Assembly: GCA_036398775.1 (NCBI GenBank)
Contig: DASWOJ010000363.1
Span: 1-8,472 of the forward strand
Length of the DNA: 8,472 nucleotides
Direction: 5' to 3'
Origin: DASWOJ01 sp036398775
Lineage (GTDB): Bacteria; Pseudomonadota; Alphaproteobacteria; Acetobacterales; Acetobacteraceae
A program made the position numbers and the translations under genes. How positions within the stretch are numbered: position 1 is the stretch's first letter; every line of letters begins with the position of its first letter. Positions 1-6,253 of the stretch are shown piece by piece. Under the pieces are notes generated by a model, which was not told the origin of the DNA, searched no databases, and saw nothing but the letters and a program-made list of their open reading frames with translations.

Positions 1-92
1 TTCAGGTGCGATGCGAGATGGGTCGAAGTATTGGCGCAGCGACGCGACTGCCCGTGAATGACCGTGAGGACTTGTATGAGTATAACAGAGTC
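1..92. other. Left flank of the insertion sequence, no recognisable gene
   Basis: No complete gene can be supported here. One plus-strand frame (codons starting at position 3) is open from the window edge, crosses into the insertion sequence and ends at a TAG at 130-132. It reads LPVNDREDLYEYNRV just before the probable element boundary. This could be the tail of a host gene interrupted by the element, or chance. I recognise no family in it. The minus strand also has a short open frame that matches nothing I know. Confidence 0.3.
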
Positions 93-1364
93 GGGTTTTT
101 ACGTTGGACACCTATTTGTGCTTGGGTGTCGTAGCCTTGTGGGATGATCGACACTGACGTGATCCGTTCGCGCTTTGCCAGCCTGTCGCCTCACTTGGAC
201 GAACGGAGCCAGCGTTTGTTCGTGGCCACCGAGGCGCGGGCGTCGGGGTATGGCGGCATCGTCGCAGTCTCGCGAGCACCGGGGATTGCGCCCAGCACCA
301 TCGGACGCGGCCTGCGTGAGTTGGATAAGGCGGAGCCGCTGGCGCCGGGCTGGGTTTGCCGAGAGGGCGGCGGGCGCAAGGCTCTGGTGGCGTCCGATCC
401 CGGCCTGCTGGATGCGCCACTGGCGCTGGTGCGTTTGACCAAGCGGGGCGACCCCGTCTCACCCTTGTGCTGCACCTGCCTGAGCCTGCGTCACCTGGCG
501 GAGACGCTGACGACCCAAGGTCACCTGGTCAGCCACATGGTGGTGGGCAACCTGCTCAAGCGCGAGGGCTTCAGCCTGCACACCAACCAGAAGACCCTGT
601 AGGGCAGCAGCCACCCCGATGGGGACAGGCCGGCCACATCGCCAAGGGCGTGTCCGAAGCCCTACCGGCAGGCCGGCCGGTGATCTCAGTGGCCACCAAG
701 AAGAAGGAGTTCGTCGGCCCGTTCCGGAACCCCGGTCGCGAGTGGCATCCGCAGGGCACGCCCGCGCAGGTGCAGGTGCATGACTCCCTGATTGGGGAAC
801 TGGGCCGCACGGTGCCCTATGGCGTCCACGACCTGGCCGCCATAGGGCTGGGTCAGCATGGGCGTGGACACCGCGGCGTTCGCGGTGCAGGCCATCCGGC
901 GCTGGTGGCTCGAGGTGGGCCGGCCGCGCTACCCTAAGGCAACACGGCTGGCCATCACCCCCGATAGCGGCGGCAGCAACAGCTCGCGCGTGCGGCTGTG
1001 GAAGCGCGAGCTGCAATGCCTGTCTGACGAGCTTGGCCTTGAGATCAGCGTCCACCCCTTGCCGCCGGGCACAAGCAAGTGGAACAAGGTCGAGCACCGC
1101 CTGTTGTCCTACACCAGCCGGAACTGGCGGGCGAAGCCGCTGGTCAGCTACCGCACCATCGTCAGCCTGATCGGCGCCACCACCACCAAAACGGGCCTGG
1201 CGGTCCGGTGCGGGCTGGACACAAGGTCCTACCCCAAGGGCATCCGCGTGTCCGACGAGGACATGGCCGCACTCCACATCACCCGCGACCCGTCTCACGG
1301 CGAACAGAGCTACACCATCAAGCTATATCACCAAAAGACGATGCAGTTAGCCTATAATGAACCC
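93..1364 (+). mobile_element. Degenerate ISAzo13-type insertion sequence
   Basis: The element is defined by one ISAzo13-like DDE transposase that fills almost the whole interval. The roughly 1.27 kb size is normal for a single-gene IS. The proposed ends are GGGTTTTTA at 93-101 and, on the opposite strand, GGGTTCATTA ending at 1364. They share GGGTT and a few further bases, so the terminal inverted repeats are weak or eroded. I see no clear target duplication: the left flank reads ...AGAGTC and the right flank TAAGC.... The right end lies exactly at the stop codon of the neighbouring dehydrogenase. The transposase is broken, so the copy cannot move unaided. Boundaries are my inference and could be off by several bases; the family assignment rests on the protein. 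Confidence 0.6.
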
Positions 1365-1367
1365 TAA
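144..1367 (+). pseudogene. ISAzo13-family transposase, inactivated
   Basis: The reconstructed protein is about 400 residues, the usual size for this family. It starts MIDTDVIRSRFASLSPHLDER, followed by a helix-turn-helix-like part (GIAPSTIGRGLREL) and the family-typical GGGRKALVASDPGLLDA. The DDE core follows: PVISVATKKKE (about 680-712), ITPDSGGSN (Asp codon 963-965) and GTSKWNKVEHRL (Glu codon 1092-1094). Several lesions are visible. TAG at 600-602 stands where the family normally has Glu (KTREG). The frame then moves by -1 near 612-620, so the middle is read in frame 2 (GHIAKGVSEALPAG). It returns to the original frame near 840-848 (GWVSMGVDTAAFAV). The first catalytic Asp, expected in SVDTKKKE from what I remember of the family, is Ala (GCC, 692-694). 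The terminal TAA overlaps the TAG of the opposite-strand dehydrogenase. Confidence 0.85.
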
Positions 1368-2434
1368 GCAGCCTCGCCCAGCAGCCAAGGCACCCCGGAC
1401 TCATCGGCGATCTCCCGAACGGAGGCGAGCAGCTTGGGGCCAACCGGTATGCCCTCCGCCCGGCGCCGCGCAGCTGCCTTGCGCTCCGGGTCGCCCGCGA
1501 CCATCACCGGCGCCGCCGGATCGGATGGGCGAGTGGCGCGCATGGCATCGCACAGCGCGGCGACATCGGCCTCGAACGCCCCAGGGCCGCGAAACAGCCC
1601 TGGATTGAGCGCCAGGAAGAAGTGTCCGATGTCCAGGCTCTGGGACGCCTGCGCCTGCGGCCGGTCGGTGACGAGCATCGCGCCGGACAGGCAGGCCCCC
1701 AGGATATTCACCATCATCGCCAACCCGTAGCCCTTGTGGCTGCTTCCCTCCAGGCTGCCGCCAAGCGAGGTCAGGTAGCCGCCATGGCTCACCTCCAACG
1801 GGTCGGTGGAGGGCAGTCCCTCCCGCGTCAGCAGCCAGCCCGGCGGCGCCGGCAGGCCCTCGTTCGCCTTGTTGCGGATGCGCCCCGCGGCCACGGTGGT
1901 CGTCGCCATGTCCAGCAGGAACGGCTCGCCGGGCCGGCCCGGCGCCGCAAAGGCCCAGGGATCGGTTCCCAGCCGCGCTTGCGCGCCGCCGGCAGGCGCC
2001 ACCTGGACCAGGCTGGCAGAGGTCGCCACCATGCCGACCATCCCGGCCTCCGCCGCCATTAGGGCGTAGAAGCCGCAAGCGCCGAAGTGTGCGGAGCGGT
2101 GGACGGACACCACGCCGATCCCTGCCGCGCCAGCTTTGGCGATGGCCATCTCCATCGCCTGCCGCGACGGCTCGTGTCCCAGCCCGCCGCCGCCGTCCAT
2201 CAGGGCGGACACGGGCGTTTCCCGCTCGATGCGTGGCTGCGCGTCCATTCGGACCCGGCCCGCCCTGTGGTGGGCATGGTAGGTCGGCACCATCGAGATG
2301 CCGTGGCTGTCTATGCCGTGCAGGTCCGCCCAGGCCATCGCCTCTGCCGTGCGTGCTGCATAGCCTGCCGGCATCCCCCAGGCGGCCAGCAGGGATTGAA
2401 GCTGCGCCACGTGCGCTTCGTAGGGGTGGCTCAT
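1364..2434 (-). CDS. Ldh-family NAD(P)-dependent oxidoreductase (malate/L-lactate dehydrogenase-like)
   Basis: This 356-residue protein belongs to the Ldh_2 superfamily (sulfolactate, ureidoglycolate, malate/L-lactate and delta-1-piperideine-2-carboxylate dehydrogenases). These are soluble enzymes that interconvert 2-hydroxy or 2-amino acids and 2-oxo acids with NAD(P)H, without a classical Rossmann fold. Family signatures are HGIDSHGIS (residues 40-48), SAHFGACGFYA (114-124; His116 is the expected catalytic His), GTDPWAFAAP (156-165, usually GTNP), DMATTTVAAGRI (175-186) and SSHKGYGLAMMVNILGACLSGA (231-252). Length is normal and the protein appears intact. I chose ATG 2434 because it gives a family-length N-terminus, follows GAGG at 2442-2445 by 7 bases, and overlaps the upstream hydrolase stop (ATGA), which implies translational coupling. 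Its TAG stop lies at the insertion-sequence boundary. Substrate cannot be assigned; the hydrolase partner suggests a small oxo/hydroxy acid. Confidence 0.9.
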   Translation of the reverse strand: MSHPYEAHVAQLQSLLAAWGMPAGYAARTAEAMAWADLHGIDSHGISMVPTYHAHHRAGRVRMDAQPRIERETPVSALMDGGGGLGHEPSRQAMEMAIAKAGAAGIGVVSVHRSAHFGACGFYALMAAEAGMVGMVATSASLVQVAPAGGAQARLGTDPWAFAAPGRPGEPFLLDMATTTVAAGRIRNKANEGLPAPPGWLLTREGLPSTDPLEVSHGGYLTSLGGSLEGSSHKGYGLAMMVNILGACLSGAMLVTDRPQAQASQSLDIGHFFLALNPGLFRGPGAFEADVAALCDAMRATRPSDPAAPVMVAGDPERKAAARRRAEGIPVGPKLLASVREIADESGVPWLLGEAA

Positions 2435-3234
2435 GGCGCGTCCTCGGCGATGAAAGGGTTGCGGAGGATGCCGACGCCGCTGATCTCGACCTCGACGACG
2501 TCGCCGGGCTGCAGGTCGGGGGACACGCCGTCCGTGCCCATCCAGATGACATCGCCAGGGTGCAGCGTCAAATAGCGCGTCATGGTGCTGATGAACCGCT
2601 GGACACCGAACAGCATGTCCGCGGTGCGGAAGCTGGTGCGGACGGCGCCGTTCAGCCGCACCGTCGTCACCATCGCATCCAGGTCGGCCTCCGTCTCGAT
2701 GAATGGTCCCATCGGCTTGAAGGTATCGGTGTTCTTGCTGCGCCAGAACGTGCGGTCCGCCGCCTGCCACGCGCGCTCGCTCACGTCATTGCCGATCGTG
2801 TAGCCCAGGACGCAACTCAGCGCCTCCGCCTCGCTCAGGTTCTTGGCCCGGCGCCCGATCACGACGGCCAGCTCTCCCTCGTATTGCACCTGCGTCGCGT
2901 CGCGTGGAATGACCACCGGCTGTCCGTCCGCCACCAGGGCGTTGACGGCCCGGTATCCCATGTCAGGCTGCGACGGGATGCTCGGCGCGACGCCGGACGC
3001 AGCCGCCATCTCATGGATGTGGCCGACATAATTCAATCCGGCGGCATAGAAGGTGCGCGGCAGGAACGGCACCTCGACCTTGATCGCTGAAAGCGAGTAG
3101 GTCCGCCCGGTCCGGTCCGGAGGCGTGGCATCGGCAAAGGCGGTAAAAGGGCCGCTGATGGTCTCAGCAACCCGGCCGCCTTCGACCAAGCCATATGCAG
3201 TTCGTTCCCCCGCCGTGAACCTAATCCAGCGCAT
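2431..3234 (-). CDS. Fumarylacetoacetate hydrolase (FAH) family protein
   Basis: This 267-residue cytoplasmic enzyme has the FAH fold. Members include acylpyruvate and fumarylpyruvate hydrolases, 2-oxohepta-3-ene-1,7-dioate hydratase/isomerase and oxaloacetate decarboxylases. All bind a divalent metal and act on 2-oxo acids. Visible hallmarks are AAGLNYVGHIHE (64-75), the metal-binding YEGELAVVIGRRA (118-130; Glu119 and Glu121), NDVSERAW (149-156; Asp150 as third ligand), KNTDTFKPMGPF (168-179) and the C-terminal PGDVIWMGTDGVSPDLQPGDVVEVEISGVG stretch (226-255, usually GTPxGV). Length is typical. ATG 3234 is preceded by GGAG at 3240-3243 with good spacing. It is first in a two-gene minus-strand operon and overlaps the dehydrogenase by 4 bp. 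It is divergent from the binding-protein gene and probably shares the control region between them. The exact reaction is unknown. Confidence 0.92.
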   Translation of the reverse strand: MRWIRFTAGERTAYGLVEGGRVAETISGPFTAFADATPPDRTGRTYSLSAIKVEVPFLPRTFYAAGLNYVGHIHEMAAASGVAPSIPSQPDMGYRAVNALVADGQPVVIPRDATQVQYEGELAVVIGRRAKNLSEAEALSCVLGYTIGNDVSERAWQAADRTFWRSKNTDTFKPMGPFIETEADLDAMVTTVRLNGAVRTSFRTADMLFGVQRFISTMTRYLTLHPGDVIWMGTDGVSPDLQPGDVVEVEISGVGILRNPFIAEDAP

Positions 3235-3287
3235 CGCATCTCCGTCCTAAAATTTAAGCATCATCATACAGCCCCATGAGACATCCG

Positions 3288-3308
3288 TTGTTTCCCGCTG
3301 GGAAACAA
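3288..3308. promoter_or_regulatory. Perfect interrupted dyad, candidate LysR operator
   Basis: The arms TTGTTTCCC (3288-3296) and GGGAAACAA (3300-3308) are perfect inverted repeats of 9 bp around GCT. With a two-base bulge (CG, 3286-3287) the pairing extends to CATC (3282-3285) and GATG (3309-3312). T3292 and A3304 fit the T-N11-A core within a dyad that LysR-type regulators generally recognise. It lies between two divergent operons, one of which encodes a LysR protein. Being self-complementary it could also fold in RNA, but no T-run follows. The operator role is inferred. Confidence 0.55.
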
Positions 3309-3339
3309 GATGCTTCGCAGTTGCAGCTTGCTGCGCGCC

Positions 3340-3378
3340 GTTGTCGCCCGGCAGCGCCGTGCCACACTGCCGGGCAAC
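3340..3378 (+). repeat. Inverted repeat in the leader of the binding-protein gene
   Basis: GCCCGGCAG (3346-3354) pairs exactly with CTGCCGGGC (3367-3375) across a 12-base loop. With a three-base bulge on the left arm, GTTG (3340-3343) also pairs with the following CAAC (3375-3378). It ends 33 bases before the ATG at 3412. In a plus-strand transcript this would be a strong GC-rich hairpin. There is no T-tract after it, so it is not an obvious intrinsic terminator. A second regulator site, an mRNA-stabilising stem or chance in GC-rich DNA are all possible. Confidence 0.4.
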
Positions 3379-3411
3379 GCGGCCCGAAGCCGCACGTGCA
3401 GGGGATGGAAA

Positions 3412-4422
3412 ATGTTCCGCAGACAATTCCTGGCCGCCGCCGCACCCGGCGCCGCACTGCTTGCAGCCCGGCCGGCCCTGGCCGCAGCGGCCGAAGTCCG
3501 GTTCGCCCGGCAGTTCTCGATGGGCTACCTGCAGTTCAACGTCATGGAACGGCGGGGCCTGGTCGAGAAGCATGCGGCAGCACTTGGAATGCCGGAGGTC
3601 AAGGTATCCTGGCTGACGTTCAACGGCCCGGACTCCATGAACGGCGCGCTGATCTCGGACTCCGTGGACATCGTCTCCGGCGGCATCCCTGGCCTGGTGA
3701 CGCTGTGGGCGCGCACCCGCGGCACGGCCCAGGAGGTGCGCGGCATCTGTGCGTTGAGTTCGCAGCCCTGCCTACTCAACACCCGAAACCCGGCGCTGCA
3801 TGGCGTCGCGGATCTGACTGAGGCTGACCGCATTGCCGTCCCGACCGTGAAGGTCTCGATCCAGGCCGTTACCTTGCAGATGGCGGCGGCCAAGCTGTTC
3901 GGCCCGGCGGAGTTCGCCAGGTTCGATCCACTGACCCTGTCCATGTCGCCGCCCGACGCCACCATCGCGCTGCTCGGCGGCGGCAACGGCGCGATCAGTT
4001 GCGCCTTCAGCGTGCCGCCGTTCCAGGAGCAGCAGTTGGAGCATCCGGGCATCCGCACGCTGCTGAACTCGTTCGAGGTCGCGGGTCCGCACTCCTTCAC
4101 CCTGGCCTGGACCAGCACCCGGTTCCGGGAGCGCAACCCGGTGCTGTACCAGGCGCTGCTGCTGGCCTTGGAGGAGGCGACGGGGATCGTGAACGCGGAC
4201 CGGGTGGCCGCCGCCCGGCTATGGATCGAGGACGCCGGGTCCAAGCTGCCCATCGAGAAGGTCGGCGCCGTGGTGTCCGGGCCGCAGGTGCGCTGGACGA
4301 TGGCACCGGAAAGCACGATGGCCTACGCCGGGTTCATGCGGACCGCCGGCACGGTGCGGGCCGCGCCCGCGTCCTGGCAGGACCTGTTCTTCCCCGAGGC
4401 ATATGGACGCGGCGGGAGCTAG
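3412..4422 (+). CDS. Periplasmic substrate-binding protein, NitT/TauT (SsuA/THI5-like) type, Tat signal
   Basis: This 336-residue protein appears to be a periplasmic solute-binding protein of an ABC importer for small organic or anionic compounds. The N-terminus MFRRQFLAAAA fits a twin-arginine signal (RRxFL) followed by a hydrophobic run and a likely signal-peptidase site after PALA (residue 24) or within the Ala run. The mature part has the class hallmarks: MGYLQFNVMERRGLVEKHAA (37-56), SMNGALISDSVDIVSGGIPGLVTLW (75-99, the usual glycine-rich ligand region) and LTEADRIAVPTVKVSIQAVTLQMAA (135-159). An upstream in-frame ATG at 3310 would destroy the signal peptide. ATG 3412 follows GGGGA at 3401-3405 and is preferred. 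No permease or ATPase gene is in the window, so it is an orphan here. The LysR gene overlaps its stop by one base. The ligand is unknown. Confidence 0.85.
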   Translation: MFRRQFLAAAAPGAALLAARPALAAAAEVRFARQFSMGYLQFNVMERRGLVEKHAAALGMPEVKVSWLTFNGPDSMNGALISDSVDIVSGGIPGLVTLWARTRGTAQEVRGICALSSQPCLLNTRNPALHGVADLTEADRIAVPTVKVSIQAVTLQMAAAKLFGPAEFARFDPLTLSMSPPDATIALLGGGNGAISCAFSVPPFQEQQLEHPGIRTLLNSFEVAGPHSFTLAWTSTRFRERNPVLYQALLLALEEATGIVNADRVAAARLWIEDAGSKLPIEKVGAVVSGPQVRWTMAPESTMAYAGFMRTAGTVRAAPASWQDLFFPEAYGRGGS

Positions 4423-5321
4423 TGGACCGGCTGCGCCACATCGAGGTGTTCCTAGAGGTCGCCCGCGCCCGCAGCTTCACCGCCGCGTCGCAGCGCCTGG
4501 GCATGTCGCGGGCGAACGTCACGAAGCAGGTATCGGCGCTGGAGCGGCTGATGGGCGTGCAGCTGCTGAACCGCAACACGCAGCATGTCGCGCCGACGGA
4601 GGCTGGGCTGTCCCTGATGGAGGGCGGGGCACGGCTGCTCGACGGGTTCGACACGTTGGAGGCGGAGGTTCGCCGGGCGGTGTCTGAGCCGCGCGGGACC
4701 ATACGGGTGGGGGTGCCGCCGTCGTTTGGGGCAGCGCACTTCATGCCCGCGGTCGCCGCCTTCACGGCGGCGCATCCGGGCGTGCGGGTGCACGTGATGC
4801 TGGACCACGGCGAGGCGGAGCTGGTACGGGACGGGCTGGACCTGTCGCTGCGGATCGCGGCATCGCTGCGTGACACCAGCTATATCGCCCGGCTGCTGGT
4901 GCGGGTGCCGCAGGTGCTGGTGGCGTCGCCGGACTACCTGGGCCGCCGGGGCACTCCGGCTGTCCTGGCCGACTTGGCGAAGCATGATTGCCTGGTCCAT
5001 GTCCTGAAGTCGCCCTCGGCGTCCTGGTCGTTCGCCGATGCCCTGCCGGTCCCGGTGACAGGCCCGGTCAGCGCCAACTTCGGCGAAGCGTTGCGCATGG
5101 CCGCGTTGCTGGGGCAGGGGATCGCGATGCATCCGGCCTATATGGTCGAGGCAGACATCGCCGCGGGCCAGCTGGTGGTCGTGTTGCCGGATGCCGTGCC
5201 CGTGGGCCTGAGCATCCACGCCGTTTATCCTCAGCGCAACGTGCCGGCGCGGGTGCGGGCGTTCATCGAGTTCCTGGCGGAGTGGCTGGCGCGGGAGGCG
5301 CCATGGGGGCGGGCGGCCTGA
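4422..5321 (+). CDS. LysR-family transcriptional regulator
   Basis: This 299-residue LysR-type regulator has the normal family length. The N-terminal winged helix-turn-helix covers residues 4-62: LRHIEVFLEVARARSFTAAS, then QRLGMSRANVTKQVSALERLMG as the recognition part, and LLNRNTQHVAPTEAG as the wing. A linker helix follows (about 63-90). The effector-binding domain starts at GTIRVGVPPSFGAAHFMPAV and runs to the end, with GLDLSLRIA and GQGIAMHPAYM at their usual places. I start it at GTG 4422: GGGAG at 4414-4418 sits 3 bases upstream, the frame gives a family-typical N-terminus, and the G of the upstream TAG is the first base of the GTG. It is thus coupled to the binding-protein gene. It probably senses the module's substrate or an intermediate and acts at 3235-3411, including its own operon. 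Confidence 0.93.
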   Translation: MDRLRHIEVFLEVARARSFTAASQRLGMSRANVTKQVSALERLMGVQLLNRNTQHVAPTEAGLSLMEGGARLLDGFDTLEAEVRRAVSEPRGTIRVGVPPSFGAAHFMPAVAAFTAAHPGVRVHVMLDHGEAELVRDGLDLSLRIAASLRDTSYIARLLVRVPQVLVASPDYLGRRGTPAVLADLAKHDCLVHVLKSPSASWSFADALPVPVTGPVSANFGEALRMAALLGQGIAMHPAYMVEADIAAGQLVVVLPDAVPVGLSIHAVYPQRNVPARVRAFIEFLAEWLAREAPWGRAA

Positions 5322-5341
5322 TTGCGCAATTATGCCGCCCG
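5310..5341. terminator. Near-perfect palindrome across convergent stops, probable bidirectional terminator
   Basis: The 32 bases form an inverted repeat with only two mismatched pairs: CGGGCGGC (5310-5317) pairs with GCCGCCCG (5334-5341), and the centre ATTGCGCAAT (5321-5330) is itself a perfect palindrome. It covers the TGA of the LysR gene (5319-5321) and the TAA of the dioxygenase gene (5330-5332 on the minus strand), which are only 8 bp apart. Its position and symmetry suit hairpin termination in both directions. There is no clear T-run after either arm, so termination may be inefficient or the hairpin may mainly protect mRNA 3' ends. Confidence 0.55.
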
Positions 5342-6253
5342 TGCCGCCTCATCCGGCTGCAAAGCGGCCTGCGCCGCCCAGGCCGCGTCGAACACCCGGT
5401 CCGCCATCGCCTGGCACCGCTTGATCAGCCGATGCTCATCCGGCCGGTAATCCGGCCAGGCGTTGTGGATCGTGCACAGGTCGTCCCAGATCAGCACGTC
5501 CCCTGCGGTCCAGCGGTGGACGTAGCGGTATTGCGGCTGCAACTGGTGCTGGAACAGGAGGGCCAGCATCTCGTCGCTCTCCGCCTCATTCCAGCCGTCA
5601 ATGCGGATGGCATAGCCAGGGTTGGCATACAGCAGGCGCCGCCCGGTGATCGGATGGGTCATCAGGACGGGATGCGACACCGGCGGCTTGCGGCGGCGCT
5701 GCTCCTCGGTCAGCGGCGCACGGGTACTGCCGGGGCGGCGGCGCATCTCCTCCCAGAACTTGTTGAAGTCGTGGGTGGCGGTGGCGCCCTCCAGCCGGGC
5801 GACGATTTCGGCGGGCAGCCCGTCATAGGCGGCATACATGCTGGCGAACTCGGTGCCGCCCAGCGGCTTGCCGTCCCGGTGCGGGATGGTGACGCCGTAT
5901 AGCACGTTGGCGAAGGCGATCTCCGCGCTGTAGGACATGTCGGTGTGCCAGTCCTGGCCCGCGTCGGACAGGCCGACCGGCTTGCCGTCCCGCACGATGT
6001 TGGACAGCACCATCACCTCGGGGTGGCCCGGCTCCTGGAACGTGTTGGCGACGTTGATCTCCAAGGTGCCGAAGCGTGAGGCGAACGCCTTAAGGTCTGC
6101 GGCTTCGATAGACTGGCCGGGGATGCGCAGGATGCCGTATTGGCCCAGGGCGCCCAGGACCGCCGGGAACGCCGCGTCGTCCATCGGCTGCGACAGGTCC
6201 AGGCCATGCACGGTTGCGCCAAGCACCGAGTCGTTGCGCTGTATCGTGACCAT
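5330..6253 (-). CDS. TauD/TfdA-family Fe(II)/2-oxoglutarate-dependent dioxygenase
   Basis: This 307-residue cytoplasmic enzyme belongs to the family of taurine dioxygenase and 2,4-D dioxygenase. These enzymes use O2 and 2-oxoglutarate to hydroxylate a substrate, often releasing sulfite, phenol or another leaving group. The facial triad is present: DWHTDMSY gives His103 and Asp105, and TIHNAWPDYRPDEHRLIKRC (261-280) gives distal His263, with Arg275 as the likely 2-oxoglutarate carboxylate ligand. GGTEFASMYAAYDGLP (132-147) supplies the conserved Thr. N-terminus and length are normal. ATG 6253 has GGAG at 6261-6264 upstream. It converges on the LysR gene with 8 bp between stops. It probably belongs to the same catabolic module as the binding protein and FAH/Ldh operon, though it is not co-transcribed with them. 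Substrate unknown: taurine, other sulfonates, aryloxyalkanoates or alkyl sulfates are only family precedents. Confidence 0.92.
   Translation of the reverse strand: MVTIQRNDSVLGATVHGLDLSQPMDDAAFPAVLGALGQYGILRIPGQSIEAADLKAFASRFGTLEINVANTFQEPGHPEVMVLSNIVRDGKPVGLSDAGQDWHTDMSYSAEIAFANVLYGVTIPHRDGKPLGGTEFASMYAAYDGLPAEIVARLEGATATHDFNKFWEEMRRRPGSTRAPLTEEQRRRKPPVSHPVLMTHPITGRRLLYANPGYAIRIDGWNEAESDEMLALLFQHQLQPQYRYVHRWTAGDVLIWDDLCTIHNAWPDYRPDEHRLIKRCQAMADRVFDAAWAAQAALQPDEAARAA

Larger units (their letters stand above)
3235..3411. promoter_or_regulatory. Divergent control region between catabolic and uptake operons
   Basis: This 177-bp spacer separates the minus-strand hydrolase/dehydrogenase operon from the plus-strand binding-protein/LysR operon. 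It contains an AT-rich patch TAAAATTTAA (3248-3257), unusual in this GC-rich DNA. A possible minus-strand -10 box TATGAT (3268-3263) is present, without a convincing -35. A perfect interrupted dyad (3288-3308) and a second inverted repeat (3340-3378) follow, each listed separately. The arrangement suits control of both operons by the LysR protein encoded at 4422-5321. Transcription starts cannot be placed from sequence. Confidence 0.5.

Noticed and set aside
459..1298. Long minus-strand open frame over the transposase
   Set aside because: Low-complexity Arg/Pro/Ala/Gly translation. The plus strand carries recognisable transposase motifs across the same bases.
2435..2770. Upstream extension of the dehydrogenase to an ATG at 2770
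   Set aside because: The extra 112 codons lie antisense-free but out of frame inside the FAH gene and show no family similarity; ATG 2434 has a ribosome-binding site and the ATGA overlap.
3248..3257. AT-rich TAAAATTTAA as a stand-alone regulator site
   Set aside because: Too short and only roughly symmetric. It may be part of a promoter but cannot be assigned.
3310..3411. ATG at 3310 as start of the binding protein
   Set aside because: It would place 34 Arg-rich residues before the signal peptide and translate the leader hairpin. ATG 3412 has a purine-rich site upstream and begins directly with the Tat-like signal.
3999..4421. Extension of the LysR frame upstream to 3999
   Set aside because: This part overlaps the binding-protein gene in another frame and has no LysR similarity. 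The helix-turn-helix begins right after GTG 4422.
4988..5902. 304-codon plus-strand open frame across the convergent junction
   Set aside because: It crosses the end of the LysR gene and runs antisense to the dioxygenase, with a low-complexity translation; both real genes have full family motifs.
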